Part shown: one piece after another, positions 1 through 6,100 of the stretch | How the letters are laid out: each line of letters begins with the position of its first letter | Numbering within the stretch: the stretch's first letter is position 1 | From: an uncultured Lachnospiraceae bacterium | GTDB taxonomy: Bacteria > Bacillota_A > Clostridia > Lachnospirales > Lachnospiraceae | Direction of reading: 5' to 3' | DNA: 8,328 nucleotides | Assembly (NCBI GenBank): GCA_946613735.1 | Contig: CAMOFS010000050.1 | Location: 1-8,328 of the forward strand | Translations under genes and position numbers: made by a program | The notes under the pieces: model-generated | Told to the model about the DNA's origin: nothing | The model's input: the letters and a program-made list of their open reading frames with translations, nothing else | Database searches by the model: none

Positions 1-962
1 AAAAGGATATCCGCCCCGACGCCCCCCGCCATATGGTGTATCCCATGAATCAGCTTTTCATCAGGCAGAGTGAGGATGAGGACGGCAAAATATTGATGAA
101 GTACAAAAAGGCAGGCTACTACATCACCTCCTCGGAAAAGGACGGGACTACCCTGATCCTCCACCGTGTGACAAGAAGCGGTGATTCATATAAGGCTGCT
201 GCGGACGACACCATCCGCAACTCCTCCGGTGAGATGAACAAGGAGGTAGAGGTGTCGAAGGCCGAGGATCCCATTACCGGCATGGGCATGAGGATAGTAA
301 TGACGGACATCGAGTCCCTGGCCCAAAAGGAAAAGAGCACCAACAGGGCTGAGCTGGTCCTTTTGGACAAGGGAGTCAGCATCTCCGTGTCTGCGGGAGA
401 GAACAACGATATGTATTTTGCCTATGTAGGCTCCCAGATCATATATGCAGGCAGTGACCTGACCCGTGCCATCGAAGAGGCGGATGAACAGATGGGGATA
501 GTGGTAGATACCGAGAGCCACTATATATGGAAGAGAGGCAGGCCTGCCATCAAGGAGCCCCTTACGGGGATAGTGGTGGGAAGTTCAGATGCTGATGCCA
601 ACTCCGCCGCCAAGTGCCTGTCGGCCATGCTGGGACTGGCCGGAGAAAATGTCCAGGTCAACGAGCTTTTGTCAGCAGGGGAGTCGCCTGAAGCGGTCCT
701 AAGAAGTGCCCTAAAAAGTAGGATGATCCTGGATATCACAGGTGTCAGTCTGACGGAAGCACTTTATTACGTGGGACGCTCCATGCCGGTATATGCCGGA
801 CTGGGTGAGGATAGCGCACTCCTGATAATCGGCTATGATATGTACAACGTGATCGTATATGATGCGGACACGGGTGAGAATAAAAAGATAGGACTTAAGG
901 ACGCCACGGCACTCTTCGAGGAAGCCGGCAACGAGTTTTTGACATACATGGAGGAGAAGTGA
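1..962 (+). CDS. Conserved hypothetical protein, C-terminal part, with degenerate C39-like peptidase domain (partial)
   Basis: The reading frame is open to the left edge (first full codon at 3) and ends at TGA 960-962, so at least 320 residues of a larger protein are present. The ATG at 33 has no ribosome binding site and is unlikely to be the true start. No membrane segment is visible in this part. The last ~130 residues resemble the papain-like fold of C39-type peptidases: a helix ending AMLGLAG near 624-644, then PVYAG, then IIGYD (825-839), then VYDADTG from 855. By eye, the catalytic Cys position is Ser (603-605) and the His position is Ser (813-815), while the Asp-like position survives (861-863). 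A Cys codon exists nearby at 615 but is out of register. This would make it a non-catalytic, perhaps binding, domain. The gene overlaps murC, suggesting co-translation. The domain match is inferred from pattern alone; I do not recognise the rest. Confidence 0.6.
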   Translation, partial: KDIRPDAPRHMVYPMNQLFIRQSEDEDGKILMKYKKAGYYITSSEKDGTTLILHRVTRSGDSYKAAADDTIRNSSGEMNKEVEVSKAEDPITGMGMRIVMTDIESLAQKEKSTNRAELVLLDKGVSISVSAGENNDMYFAYVGSQIIYAGSDLTRAIEEADEQMGIVVDTESHYIWKRGRPAIKEPLTGIVVGSSDADANSAAKCLSAMLGLAGENVQVNELLSAGESPEAVLRSALKSRMILDITGVSLTEALYYVGRSMPVYAGLGEDSALLIIGYDMYNVIVYDADTGENKKIGLKDATALFEEAGNEFLTYMEEK

Positions 963-2341
963 TGTATAAGATCGATTATGACAGACCTATCCACGTTCAT
1001 TTTATAGGCATAGGCGGCATCAGCATGAGCGGTCTGGCCGAGGTGCTTTTGGACCGGGGCTTTACCGTCTCCGGCTCGGACAACCAAAAAAGCGAGATAA
1101 CCGAAAAGCTGGAGGGTCGTGGTGTAAGGATAGGATATCCACAGAGTGCCGGTAATATTACTGAGGATATCGACCTGGTGGTATATACCGCAGCCATCCA
1201 TCCGGACAACCCGGAGTTTTCGGCGGCAAAGGATGCGGGTCTTCCCATGCTGGTGCGTTCCCAGCTTTTGGGACAGATGATGGAGCATTACATGAACTCC
1301 ATAGCGGTGGCGGGTACCCACGGCAAGACCACCACCACCTCCATGATAGCGGAGATCCTCTTACATGCCCACAAGGATCCCACCATTTCCGTGGGTGGGA
1401 TCTTAGAGTCAATTAAGAGCAATATCCGTGTGGGCCGGTCGGATATATTCCTGGCAGAGGCCTGTGAGTATACCAACAGCTACCACGACTTCTATCCCAG
1501 ATATTCTGTGATCCTTAACGTGGAGGAGGATCATATGGACTTTTTTAAGGATATATATGAGATCCGGGAGAGCTTCCACAGATTTGCGTCCAATACCGCC
1601 GATGACGGTGCGCTTTTTATAGGAGGAGATATCCCTGAGCGTGATGTGGTGACCCGCGATCTGCCCTGCGATGTGATCACCTTCGGGATCGATGAGGCCT
1701 GCGATTACCATGCTGCGGACATAGAGTTTGACGATCACGGCAGGGCTTCTTTTACGGCCATGTACCAGGATAAGAGCCTGGGACGCATAGAGCTAATGGT
1801 TCCTGGCAGGCATAATATAGGAAATGCCCTGGCTGCCATCGGCGTTGCACGTCGCATGGATATCGGCTGGGATGCCATATCTTCCGGCCTTAAGGACTTT
1901 GGCGGGGCCAAAAGACGTTTTGAATACAAGGGTATCTGTAACGGTGCAGTGGTGATAGACGATTACGCACACCATCCCACGGAGATCTCCGCATCCCTTG
2001 CGGCTGCGCAAAACTATCCCCACGACAGGCTAATAGTGGTCTTCCAGCCTCATACCTACACCAGGACCAAAGCCTTTTTGGATGAGTTCGCACAGGCTCT
2101 TTCCGTGGCAGACCTGGTGATCATGGCCAAAATATATCCAGCCCGTGAGGAGGATATCTATGGGGTCAGCTCTGATGACGTGCGTGTCAGGATAGAGAAA
2201 ATGGGCACGAAATGTATTTATCTCGATACATTTGAGGCCATTGAGGAATATTTGAAAAAAAATTTAGTCAACGGTGATCTGTTAATAACTATGGGTGCCG
2301 GAGACGTTGTAAAAATAGGGGAGGAGATACTCCCGAAATAG
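962..2341 (+). CDS. murC: UDP-N-acetylmuramate--L-alanine ligase (MurC)
   Basis: Cytoplasmic Mur ligase that joins L-alanine to UDP-MurNAc using ATP, the first peptide step of peptidoglycan synthesis. The protein is 459 residues, normal for the family. Visible in order: a Rossmann-like UDP-binding segment HFIGIGGISMSG (13-24), the ATP P-loop AGTHGKTTTT (117-126), the central-domain EACEY and NVEEDHMDFF segments, VPGRHNIGNALAA, the DDYAHHPTE motif (333-341) opening the C-terminal domain, FQPHTYTRT, and a C-terminal MGAGDV. All key motifs are intact. I chose ATG 962 because GGAGGAG at 950-956 lies 5 bases upstream; an in-frame GTG at 959 would be only 2 bases from it. The start shares one base with the preceding stop (TGATG), so translation is probably coupled. 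The TAG stop is directly followed by the DnaA-box-like array. The identification is very secure. Confidence 0.97.
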   Translation: MYKIDYDRPIHVHFIGIGGISMSGLAEVLLDRGFTVSGSDNQKSEITEKLEGRGVRIGYPQSAGNITEDIDLVVYTAAIHPDNPEFSAAKDAGLPMLVRSQLLGQMMEHYMNSIAVAGTHGKTTTTSMIAEILLHAHKDPTISVGGILESIKSNIRVGRSDIFLAEACEYTNSYHDFYPRYSVILNVEEDHMDFFKDIYEIRESFHRFASNTADDGALFIGGDIPERDVVTRDLPCDVITFGIDEACDYHAADIEFDDHGRASFTAMYQDKSLGRIELMVPGRHNIGNALAAIGVARRMDIGWDAISSGLKDFGGAKRRFEYKGICNGAVVIDDYAHHPTEISASLAAAQNYPHDRLIVVFQPHTYTRTKAFLDEFAQALSVADLVIMAKIYPAREEDIYGVSSDDVRVRIEKMGTKCIYLDTFEAIEEYLKKNLVNGDLLITMGAGDVVKIGEEILPK

Positions 2342-2359
2342 TTATCAACACTATCCACA
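2342..2359 (+). promoter_or_regulatory. Tandem pair of DnaA-box-like 9-mers (pair 1)
   Basis: TTATCAACA (2342-2350) is followed without a gap by CTATCCACA (2351-2359). Each differs by one base from the DnaA box consensus TTATCCACA. The pair starts on the first base after the murC stop codon and has the same orientation as pair 2 at 2429. The match is seen directly; binding by DnaA is inferred. Confidence 0.5.
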
Positions 2360-2395
2360 ATGTTAAGGTCAAAATCGACAGTTTTCATTGTGGAT
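2353..2395 (+). repeat. 10-bp inverted repeat with 23-nt spacer
   Basis: ATCCACAATG (2353-2362) pairs perfectly with CATTGTGGAT (2386-2395). The left arm overlaps the second DnaA-box-like 9-mer, so the right arm presents a poorer copy in the opposite direction (TGTGGATTT, 2389-2397). In RNA the repeat would form a hairpin followed by TTTCTTTT (2395-2402), so it could also end murC transcription, though the loop is long and the U-run is broken. The two roles are not exclusive; neither is proven. Confidence 0.45.
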
Positions 2396-2428
2396 TTCTT
2401 TTCCGCCAAACACAAGGCCTGGAGACGG

Positions 2429-2446
2429 TTATCAACATTATCAACA
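2429..2446 (+). promoter_or_regulatory. Tandem pair of DnaA-box-like 9-mers (pair 2)
   Basis: TTATCAACA occurs twice back to back (2429-2437 and 2438-2446), an exact 9-bp tandem repeat. Each copy is one base from TTATCCACA and identical to the first 9-mer of pair 1, which begins 87 bp upstream. Pair 2 ends 46 bp before the -35 element of the promoter for the DnaD-type gene, a position suited to regulation of that promoter. A role for DnaA is inferred. Confidence 0.5.
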
Positions 2447-2492
2447 TTGGACGAAGCTATATTTTGCAAGGATTTGTGGGCAAAAAATCGCT

Positions 2493-2520
2493 TTGAAATG
2501 AGAGAGTCTTGTGATATAAT
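2493..2520 (+). promoter_or_regulatory. Sigma-A-type promoter for the DnaD/DnaC-like operon
   Basis: A -35 element TTGAAA (2493-2498) and a perfect -10 TATAAT (2515-2520) are separated by 16 bp, with an extended -10 TG at 2512-2513. Transcription would begin near 2527 and give a short leader of about 33 nt before the ATG at 2560. The promoter sits in AT-rich DNA downstream of the DnaA-box-like pairs. Confidence 0.75.
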
Positions 2521-2559
2521 TCAATCACTTTTGAGGGATTGAGAGGAAGGGAATAGACT

Positions 2560-3672
2560 ATGGCTGATATCTCATTAAAAATGAGCGGTCTGTCCGTTAC
2601 CTGTGTGTCAAACGCCTTTATAGACCATTATATGGCTCATGCCACAGGTGAGTACGTTAAAATTTACATATATCTGTTGCGTTGTCTCGAGCAGGAGGGG
2701 GAGGCTTTTTCTGTACAGAAGATAGCATCAAAGCTGGGACATACGGATCTGGATGTCAAGCGCGCATTCGATTACTGGGAGCAGCAGGGGATGATCAGAC
2801 AGGAGAGGGATACTTTCGGGGAGCTTACCGGAATCTGCGTGTTGGATCCTTTTACCCAGGGCTTTGACCAGACGGCGCATATGTCCGCCGACAGGCCCAT
2901 CACGATATCTGCCGCAGCCGCAGCCAGGCATCCGCAGGAGGATGTACCCGCAGTGGCAGCCAAGCATCTTCGTGAGGAGGTACCCGCAGATGACCAGGCG
3001 TTTTTACCTGAGCACAAGCCCTTGGATGATGAGGCCTTTTCGGAGCTTTTGTTTTTGGCAGAGACCTACACAGGGCACATGCTCTCTCCCAAGGATATCG
3101 ACCGGATACTATTCTGGTACGACGGGCTTGGGATGTCAGCGGAGCTGGTGGAGTATCTTATTACCTACTGTGCTGATAAGGGTCATGGCAGTCTTTCCTA
3201 TATGAACAAGATCGCCGTGTCCTGGGCCGATGCCGGTATTCGTACTGTGGATGACGCCAAGGCAGAGACTACACGACATTCCGAGATATACTATGCGGTA
3301 TGCTCGGGCTTTGGTATCAGTGGACGCTCTCTGGCCAATGCTGAGATGGACTACGTCAACAGATGGGAAAAGCTTTTTTCCGATACGGAGATCATCAAGG
3401 AGGCCTGCAAGCGCACCATCCTTAAGACCGGCAAGATAGCCTTTGGTTATGCTGACAAGATCATCAATGACTGGTATGCACACGGGGTGTCGGATCTGTC
3501 GGATATAGCTGCCTATGATCAGGCTTTTTCAGACAAGGCAGCATCCAGACAGCGCAGGCAGCCGGCAGGTCACAGGCTCAAGGCCAGGGAGGGTGGTTCC
3601 AACTTCCCCGAGAGGGATTACGAGGACATGGAAGCCCTGGAGGCCAAGCTTTTAGCCAGTGGCAGGAGATGA
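2560..3672 (+). CDS. DnaD/DnaB-domain primosome protein
   Basis: A 370-residue replication-initiation protein of the Firmicutes DnaD/DnaB superfamily, which remodels origin DNA and helps bring in the helicase loader and helicase. Visible: an N-terminal winged-helix-like region (about 30-95), an Ala/Pro-rich linker with a 12-residue repeat (121-143), and two DDBH2 (DnaB_2) domains at about 156-225 and 242-309. Each ends in the family Y-x3-I-x3-W signature: Y214/I218/W222 and Y297/I301/W305. A basic tail (about 325-370) may bind DNA. The one-winged-helix plus two-DDBH2 layout is closer to B. subtilis DnaB than to DnaD, so I give no symbol. The start is supported by AGGAAGG at 2544-2550. It is first in an apparent operon, 6 bp from the AAA+ loader gene, under the promoter at 2493-2520 and downstream of DnaA-box-like repeats. 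An alternative is a phage-type replication protein, but the core-gene setting argues against that. Confidence 0.88.
   Translation: MADISLKMSGLSVTCVSNAFIDHYMAHATGEYVKIYIYLLRCLEQEGEAFSVQKIASKLGHTDLDVKRAFDYWEQQGMIRQERDTFGELTGICVLDPFTQGFDQTAHMSADRPITISAAAAARHPQEDVPAVAAKHLREEVPADDQAFLPEHKPLDDEAFSELLFLAETYTGHMLSPKDIDRILFWYDGLGMSAELVEYLITYCADKGHGSLSYMNKIAVSWADAGIRTVDDAKAETTRHSEIYYAVCSGFGISGRSLANAEMDYVNRWEKLFSDTEIIKEACKRTILKTGKIAFGYADKIINDWYAHGVSDLSDIAAYDQAFSDKAASRQRRQPAGHRLKAREGGSNFPERDYEDMEALEAKLLASGRR
2920..2988 (+). repeat. In-frame 36-bp tandem repeat in the linker of the DnaD-type protein
   Basis: Two imperfect 33-bp copies (2920-2952 and 2956-2988), offset by 36 bp, encode AARHPQEDVPA (residues 121-131) and AAKHLREEVPA (133-143). 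The bases are conserved at both ends (GCAGCC at the start, GTACCCGCA at the end) and diverged in the middle, as expected of an old duplication within a flexible inter-domain linker. Confidence 0.7.
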
Positions 3673-3678
3673 TGTGAC

Positions 3679-4650
3679 ATGATACTGTCCAATTCGCAAT
3701 ACGATGCTCTAATGAGGGAATACGACCTGAAAAGGCAGGACAATGCAGATCTATTATCGAGACGACAGGATGAGGTCTACGAAGCAGTTCCGGAGCTTTA
3801 CGTCATAGATGAGGAGATCTCCTCTGCGGCCATGGAGGCCTTTCGGGCCGGGATGGCCGGCAGTGAAAAAGGCACACTCCACCAGCGGGTGGAGGCCCTT
3901 AAGGAAAAGAAGCTTAGGCTTATGACGGATGCCGGTTTTCCGGAGGATTATCTTAAGCCCATATATGACTGTCCCGACTGCAGGGATACGGGATATATAG
4001 ACGGAGAAAAGTGCCACTGCCTCAGGCAGGCAGAGATGGATATATTGTACGGTGCATCTCATCTTGGAGATATCCTTAAGGAGGAGAACTTTTCCCGGTT
4101 TGTCCCGGAATACTATTCCAAGGACAAGACAGATGCCTCCGGTGTTACGGCCTATGAGTCGGCGATGGATGCACTAAAAAGGGCCCGGGATTTTGCGGCT
4201 GCGGATACTGTGGGCGCTAACATGCTTATTTACGGGGCTCCGGGGACAGGTAAGACCTTTTTATCTCACTGCATAGCCGGTGAGTTTTTGGCACGGACCA
4301 GATCGGTGGTGTATGTTACCGCGTATACCATGACAGATATTTTTGCCAGGCGTGCCTTTGAAAAAACACCTGAGGCCAGGAGGGAGTACGATGATCTCTT
4401 CTCCTGCGACCTTTTGATAATAGACGATCTGGGAACGGAGTTTTCCAATTCCTTTACCCAGCCCTCGTTCTTTCAATGTATAAATGAGAGGATATTGAGG
4501 AAGCGTTCCACCCTTATCTCCACGAACCTGTCCCCCGGGCAGATCAAGGAGACCTACACGGAGCGCGTGTTTTCGCGTCTGGTTGAAAATTACGATATCA
4601 TTCATCTTTTCGGGGAGGATATCAGGATAAAGAAAAAACTGGCAGGATGA
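3679..4650 (+). CDS. DnaC/DnaI-like AAA+ helicase loader ATPase
   Basis: A 323-residue ATPase of the DnaC/DnaI/IstB group, expected to load the replicative helicase onto origin DNA. The N-terminal third is helical and charged and contains a likely zinc site, C98-x2-C101-x10-C112-x-C114, as in DnaI-type loaders, whose N-terminal region contacts the helicase. The AAA+ core has Walker A GAPGTGKT (186-193), Walker B LLIIDDLG (245-252), a sensor-1-like STNLS, and ERVFSRL (295-301) with the probable arginine finger. The C-terminus has the usual GEDIR ending followed by lysines. The ATG is 6 bp after the stop of the DnaD-type gene, with AGGAG at 3664-3668 about 10 bases upstream, so the two are surely co-transcribed. 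An IstB transposition helper has the same core, but there is no transposase here and the partner gene points to replication. The names dnaC and dnaI are both used for this family. Confidence 0.88.
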   Translation: MILSNSQYDALMREYDLKRQDNADLLSRRQDEVYEAVPELYVIDEEISSAAMEAFRAGMAGSEKGTLHQRVEALKEKKLRLMTDAGFPEDYLKPIYDCPDCRDTGYIDGEKCHCLRQAEMDILYGASHLGDILKEENFSRFVPEYYSKDKTDASGVTAYESAMDALKRARDFAAADTVGANMLIYGAPGTGKTFLSHCIAGEFLARTRSVVYVTAYTMTDIFARRAFEKTPEARREYDDLFSCDLLIIDDLGTEFSNSFTQPSFFQCINERILRKRSTLISTNLSPGQIKETYTERVFSRLVENYDIIHLFGEDIRIKKKLAG

Positions 4651-4654
4651 CGGC

Positions 4655-4670
4655 TCAGGGGAGACCCTGA
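4655..4670 (+). other. Small perfect hairpin with GAGA tetraloop between the loader gene and prs
   Basis: TCAGGG (4655-4660) and CCCTGA (4665-4670) flank GAGA, a GNRA-type tetraloop, starting 5 bases after the loader stop codon. No T-run follows, so it is a poor terminator. It could protect or process the mRNA and lower prs expression relative to the upstream genes. The structure is visible; the role is unknown. Confidence 0.4.
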
Positions 4671-4712
4671 TAGTATATAAGGTACAATGGCAAGCACAGT
4701 TAGGAGAAAAGT

Positions 4713-5894
4713 ATGCCACGCAATGATGAAACACTGGCAACCAGAAAACCGGTAGCCCCGCTGGGGATCATCCCCCTTAGGAGCATTGAAAAGATCGGCC
4801 AGGAGGTTGATGAGTACCTGGTCAAGTGGAGAGATGAAAGGAATTACGATGAGCACTTTCATGTAGTGCCGTCCAGATACCGCAGCTCATCCTTTATAGT
4901 GGAGTGCGATACCCCCAGGTTTGGTACCGGTGAGGCCAAGGGACTCATCAAGCAGTCGGTAAGGGGACTGGACGTATATATCATGGTGGATGTCACCAAC
5001 TACAGCATGACCTACAAGGTCTGCGGCAATGTGAACCACATGTCTCCGGACGATCACTTCTGCGATCTTAAAAGGGTAATAGCAGCCATTGAGGGCAAGG
5101 CTCACAGGATTACGGTGATCATGCCCTTCCTCTATGAGAGCAGGCAGCACAGGCGGAGCGCGCGTGAGTCTTTGGACTGTGCCATGGCTCTGCAGGAGCT
5201 GGTGGCCATGGGCGTGGACAATATCGTCACCTTTGACGCCCACGATCCCAGAGTACAGAATGCCATCCCGCTGCATGGCTTTGAGACTGTACAGCCGGCT
5301 TACCAGTTTATCAAGGGTATTCTTAACCACGTGGACGATATCGTGATCGACAACGATCACCTGATGATCATTTCACCCGACGAGGGAGGCACCAACCGTG
5401 CGGTATATATGGCCTCGGTTCTGGGAGTGGATATGGGCATGTTCTATAAGAGACGTGATTATTCGCGTATCGTGGACGGACGCAATCCCATTGTGGCTCA
5501 CGAGTTTTTGGGCTCATCGGTGGATGGCAAGGACGTGATCATAGTGGATGATATGATCTCCTCCGGTGAGAGCATGATAGATGTGGCCAGGGAGCTTAAA
5601 AAGCGCAACGCCAACAGGATATTCTGTGTATCCACCTTCGGCCTTTTCACTAACGGCATGAAGAAGTTTGACGAGGCAGTAGAGCAGGGACTTATCTACA
5701 GAGTGGTCTCCACTAATCTGACATACCAGTCCGAAGAGATCCTTTCCAGGGATTACTTTATCAGCTGCGACATGAGCAAGTACATCGCTTACATCATCGA
5801 CACTCTTAACCATGACTGCTCCATCGCCAGTCTTTTGGATCCCTATGAGCGTATCGAGTCACTGGTTACCCGGTACAAAAACGGCAATATGTAA
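4713..5894 (+). CDS. prs: Ribose-phosphate diphosphokinase (PRPP synthetase), long divergent form
   Basis: Makes PRPP from ribose 5-phosphate and ATP in the cytoplasm, feeding purine, pyrimidine, NAD, His and Trp synthesis. It has 393 residues against about 310-320 for the classical enzyme; extra length lies at the N-terminus and after SVRGLDVYI. Visible family features: the SVRG-DV strand, an RQHRR segment (144-148) where classical enzymes have RQDRK, a metal-site D-A-H (175-177) followed by DPRVQ, the flexible-loop KRR (246-248), and the phosphoribosyl signature VIIVDDMISSGES (275-287). The last replaces the usual DDMIDTGGT, so two loop Asp/Thr positions are Ser. The start has AGGAG (4702-4706) 6 bases upstream. 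It lies 62 bp after the loader gene with no convincing promoter between, so it probably belongs to the same transcript. The family is clear; activity as a standard Prs is likely but not certain because of the altered loop. Confidence 0.88.
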   Translation: MPRNDETLATRKPVAPLGIIPLRSIEKIGQEVDEYLVKWRDERNYDEHFHVVPSRYRSSSFIVECDTPRFGTGEAKGLIKQSVRGLDVYIMVDVTNYSMTYKVCGNVNHMSPDDHFCDLKRVIAAIEGKAHRITVIMPFLYESRQHRRSARESLDCAMALQELVAMGVDNIVTFDAHDPRVQNAIPLHGFETVQPAYQFIKGILNHVDDIVIDNDHLMIISPDEGGTNRAVYMASVLGVDMGMFYKRRDYSRIVDGRNPIVAHEFLGSSVDGKDVIIVDDMISSGESMIDVARELKKRNANRIFCVSTFGLFTNGMKKFDEAVEQGLIYRVVSTNLTYQSEEILSRDYFISCDMSKYIAYIIDTLNHDCSIASLLDPYERIESLVTRYKNGNM

Positions 5895-5923
5895 ATCTCT
5901 ATAATTCTATTTACCTATATCTT

Positions 5924-5952
5924 GTGGCTGTGCTTATGCGCAGCCACTAATT
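5924..5952 (+). terminator. Hairpin terminator after prs (weak U-tract)
   Basis: GTGGCTGTGC (5924-5933) and GCGCAGCCAC (5938-5947) form a 10-bp stem, with one G-T pair, closed by the four-base loop TTAT. It begins 29 bases after the prs stop. The following TAATT is only partly U-rich, so it may be a leaky terminator or an mRNA-stabilising 3' hairpin. It separates the prs and glg transcription units. Confidence 0.6.
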
Positions 5953-5965
5953 ATGTGCAAAGTTC

Positions 5966-5998
5966 CCAAAAACGACCTGAAAACAAAAAGATTTTTGG
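5966..5998 (+). repeat. 7-bp inverted repeat upstream of the glgC promoter
   Basis: CCAAAAA (5966-5972) and TTTTTGG (5992-5998) are perfect inverted copies with a 19-bp A-rich spacer. The right arm abuts the palindrome CAATATTG (5999-6006), which touches the -35 element at 6007. The arrangement could be an operator, but A/T-rich repeats like this also arise by chance. Confidence 0.3.
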
Positions 5999-6006
5999 CA
6001 ATATTG

Positions 6007-6035
6007 TTGATATAAGTTTCCTGTTTTGTTATACT
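6007..6035 (+). promoter_or_regulatory. Sigma-A-type promoter for glgCD
   Basis: A -35 element TTGATA (6007-6012) and a -10 TATACT (6030-6035) are separated by 17 bp, with an extended -10 TG at 6027-6028. Transcription should start near 6042, leaving an untranslated leader of about 88 nt before the glgC ATG at 6130. The spacing and sequences are close to consensus. Confidence 0.75.
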
Positions 6036-6052
6036 CATTGTAAGTAGATTCT

Positions 6053-6100
6053 GGCGTGCAAGAGCACGCTGAAACATGGGGGACAAGAGGTATGTCCCCT
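6053..6100 (+). promoter_or_regulatory. Double-hairpin 5' leader of glgCD mRNA
   Basis: Two stems lie in tandem in the untranslated leader. Hairpin 1: GCGTGC (6054-6059) with GCACGC (6064-6069), loop AAGA, plus an outer G-T pair. Hairpin 2: GGGGACA (6079-6085) with TGTCCCC (6093-6099), seven-base loop AGAGGTA, plus an outer G-T pair. Both carry CAAGAG across the 5' side of the loop (6059-6064 and 6084-6089), 25 nt apart. Neither is followed by a good U-run, so simple attenuation is not obvious. The glgC Shine-Dalgarno (from 6118) lies 18 nt beyond hairpin 2. I cannot match it to a known riboswitch class; regulation of glgC translation or mRNA stability is inferred. Confidence 0.5.

Noticed and set aside
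959..961. GTG 959 as the murC start
   Set aside because: Only 2 bases separate it from GGAGGAG, while ATG 962 has normal spacing.
833..1321. A 162-codon reading frame on the minus strand across murC
   Set aside because: It lies opposite the strongly conserved murC sequence and resembles no protein I know; it follows from murC codon usage.
2475..2483. TGTGGGCAA as a reverse-strand DnaA box
   Set aside because: Two mismatches to consensus and no partner beside it, unlike the tandem pairs upstream.
2360..2542. A 60-codon + strand reading frame in the murC-dnaD gap
   Set aside because: No ribosome binding site before its ATG, no family resemblance, and it spans the DnaA-box-like repeats, the -35 and the -10 of the promoter.
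2342..2559. Chromosomal replication origin
   Set aside because: DnaA-box-like repeats alone are not enough: no dnaA or dnaN adjoins and the gap is only 218 bp with no extensive AT-rich unwinding stretch.
3679..4650. IstB-type transposition helper, indicating an insertion sequence
   Set aside because: No transposase or terminal inverted repeats are present, and the gene is 6 bp after a replication-initiation gene with an N-terminal zinc site typical of helicase loaders.
4683..4688. TACAAT as a -10 element for a separate prs promoter
   Set aside because: No -35-like hexamer at 16-18 bp upstream; the stretch there is GGGAGACC within the hairpin.
4261..4740. A 159-codon minus-strand frame across the loader gene and the prs start
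   Set aside because: It covers the conserved AAA+ core on the other strand and has no recognisable motif.
6005..6013. TGTTGATAT near the glgC -35 as a reverse-strand DnaA box
   Set aside because: Two bases differ from TTATCCACA on the complement and it overlaps the -35 element; a single weak match is expected by chance.
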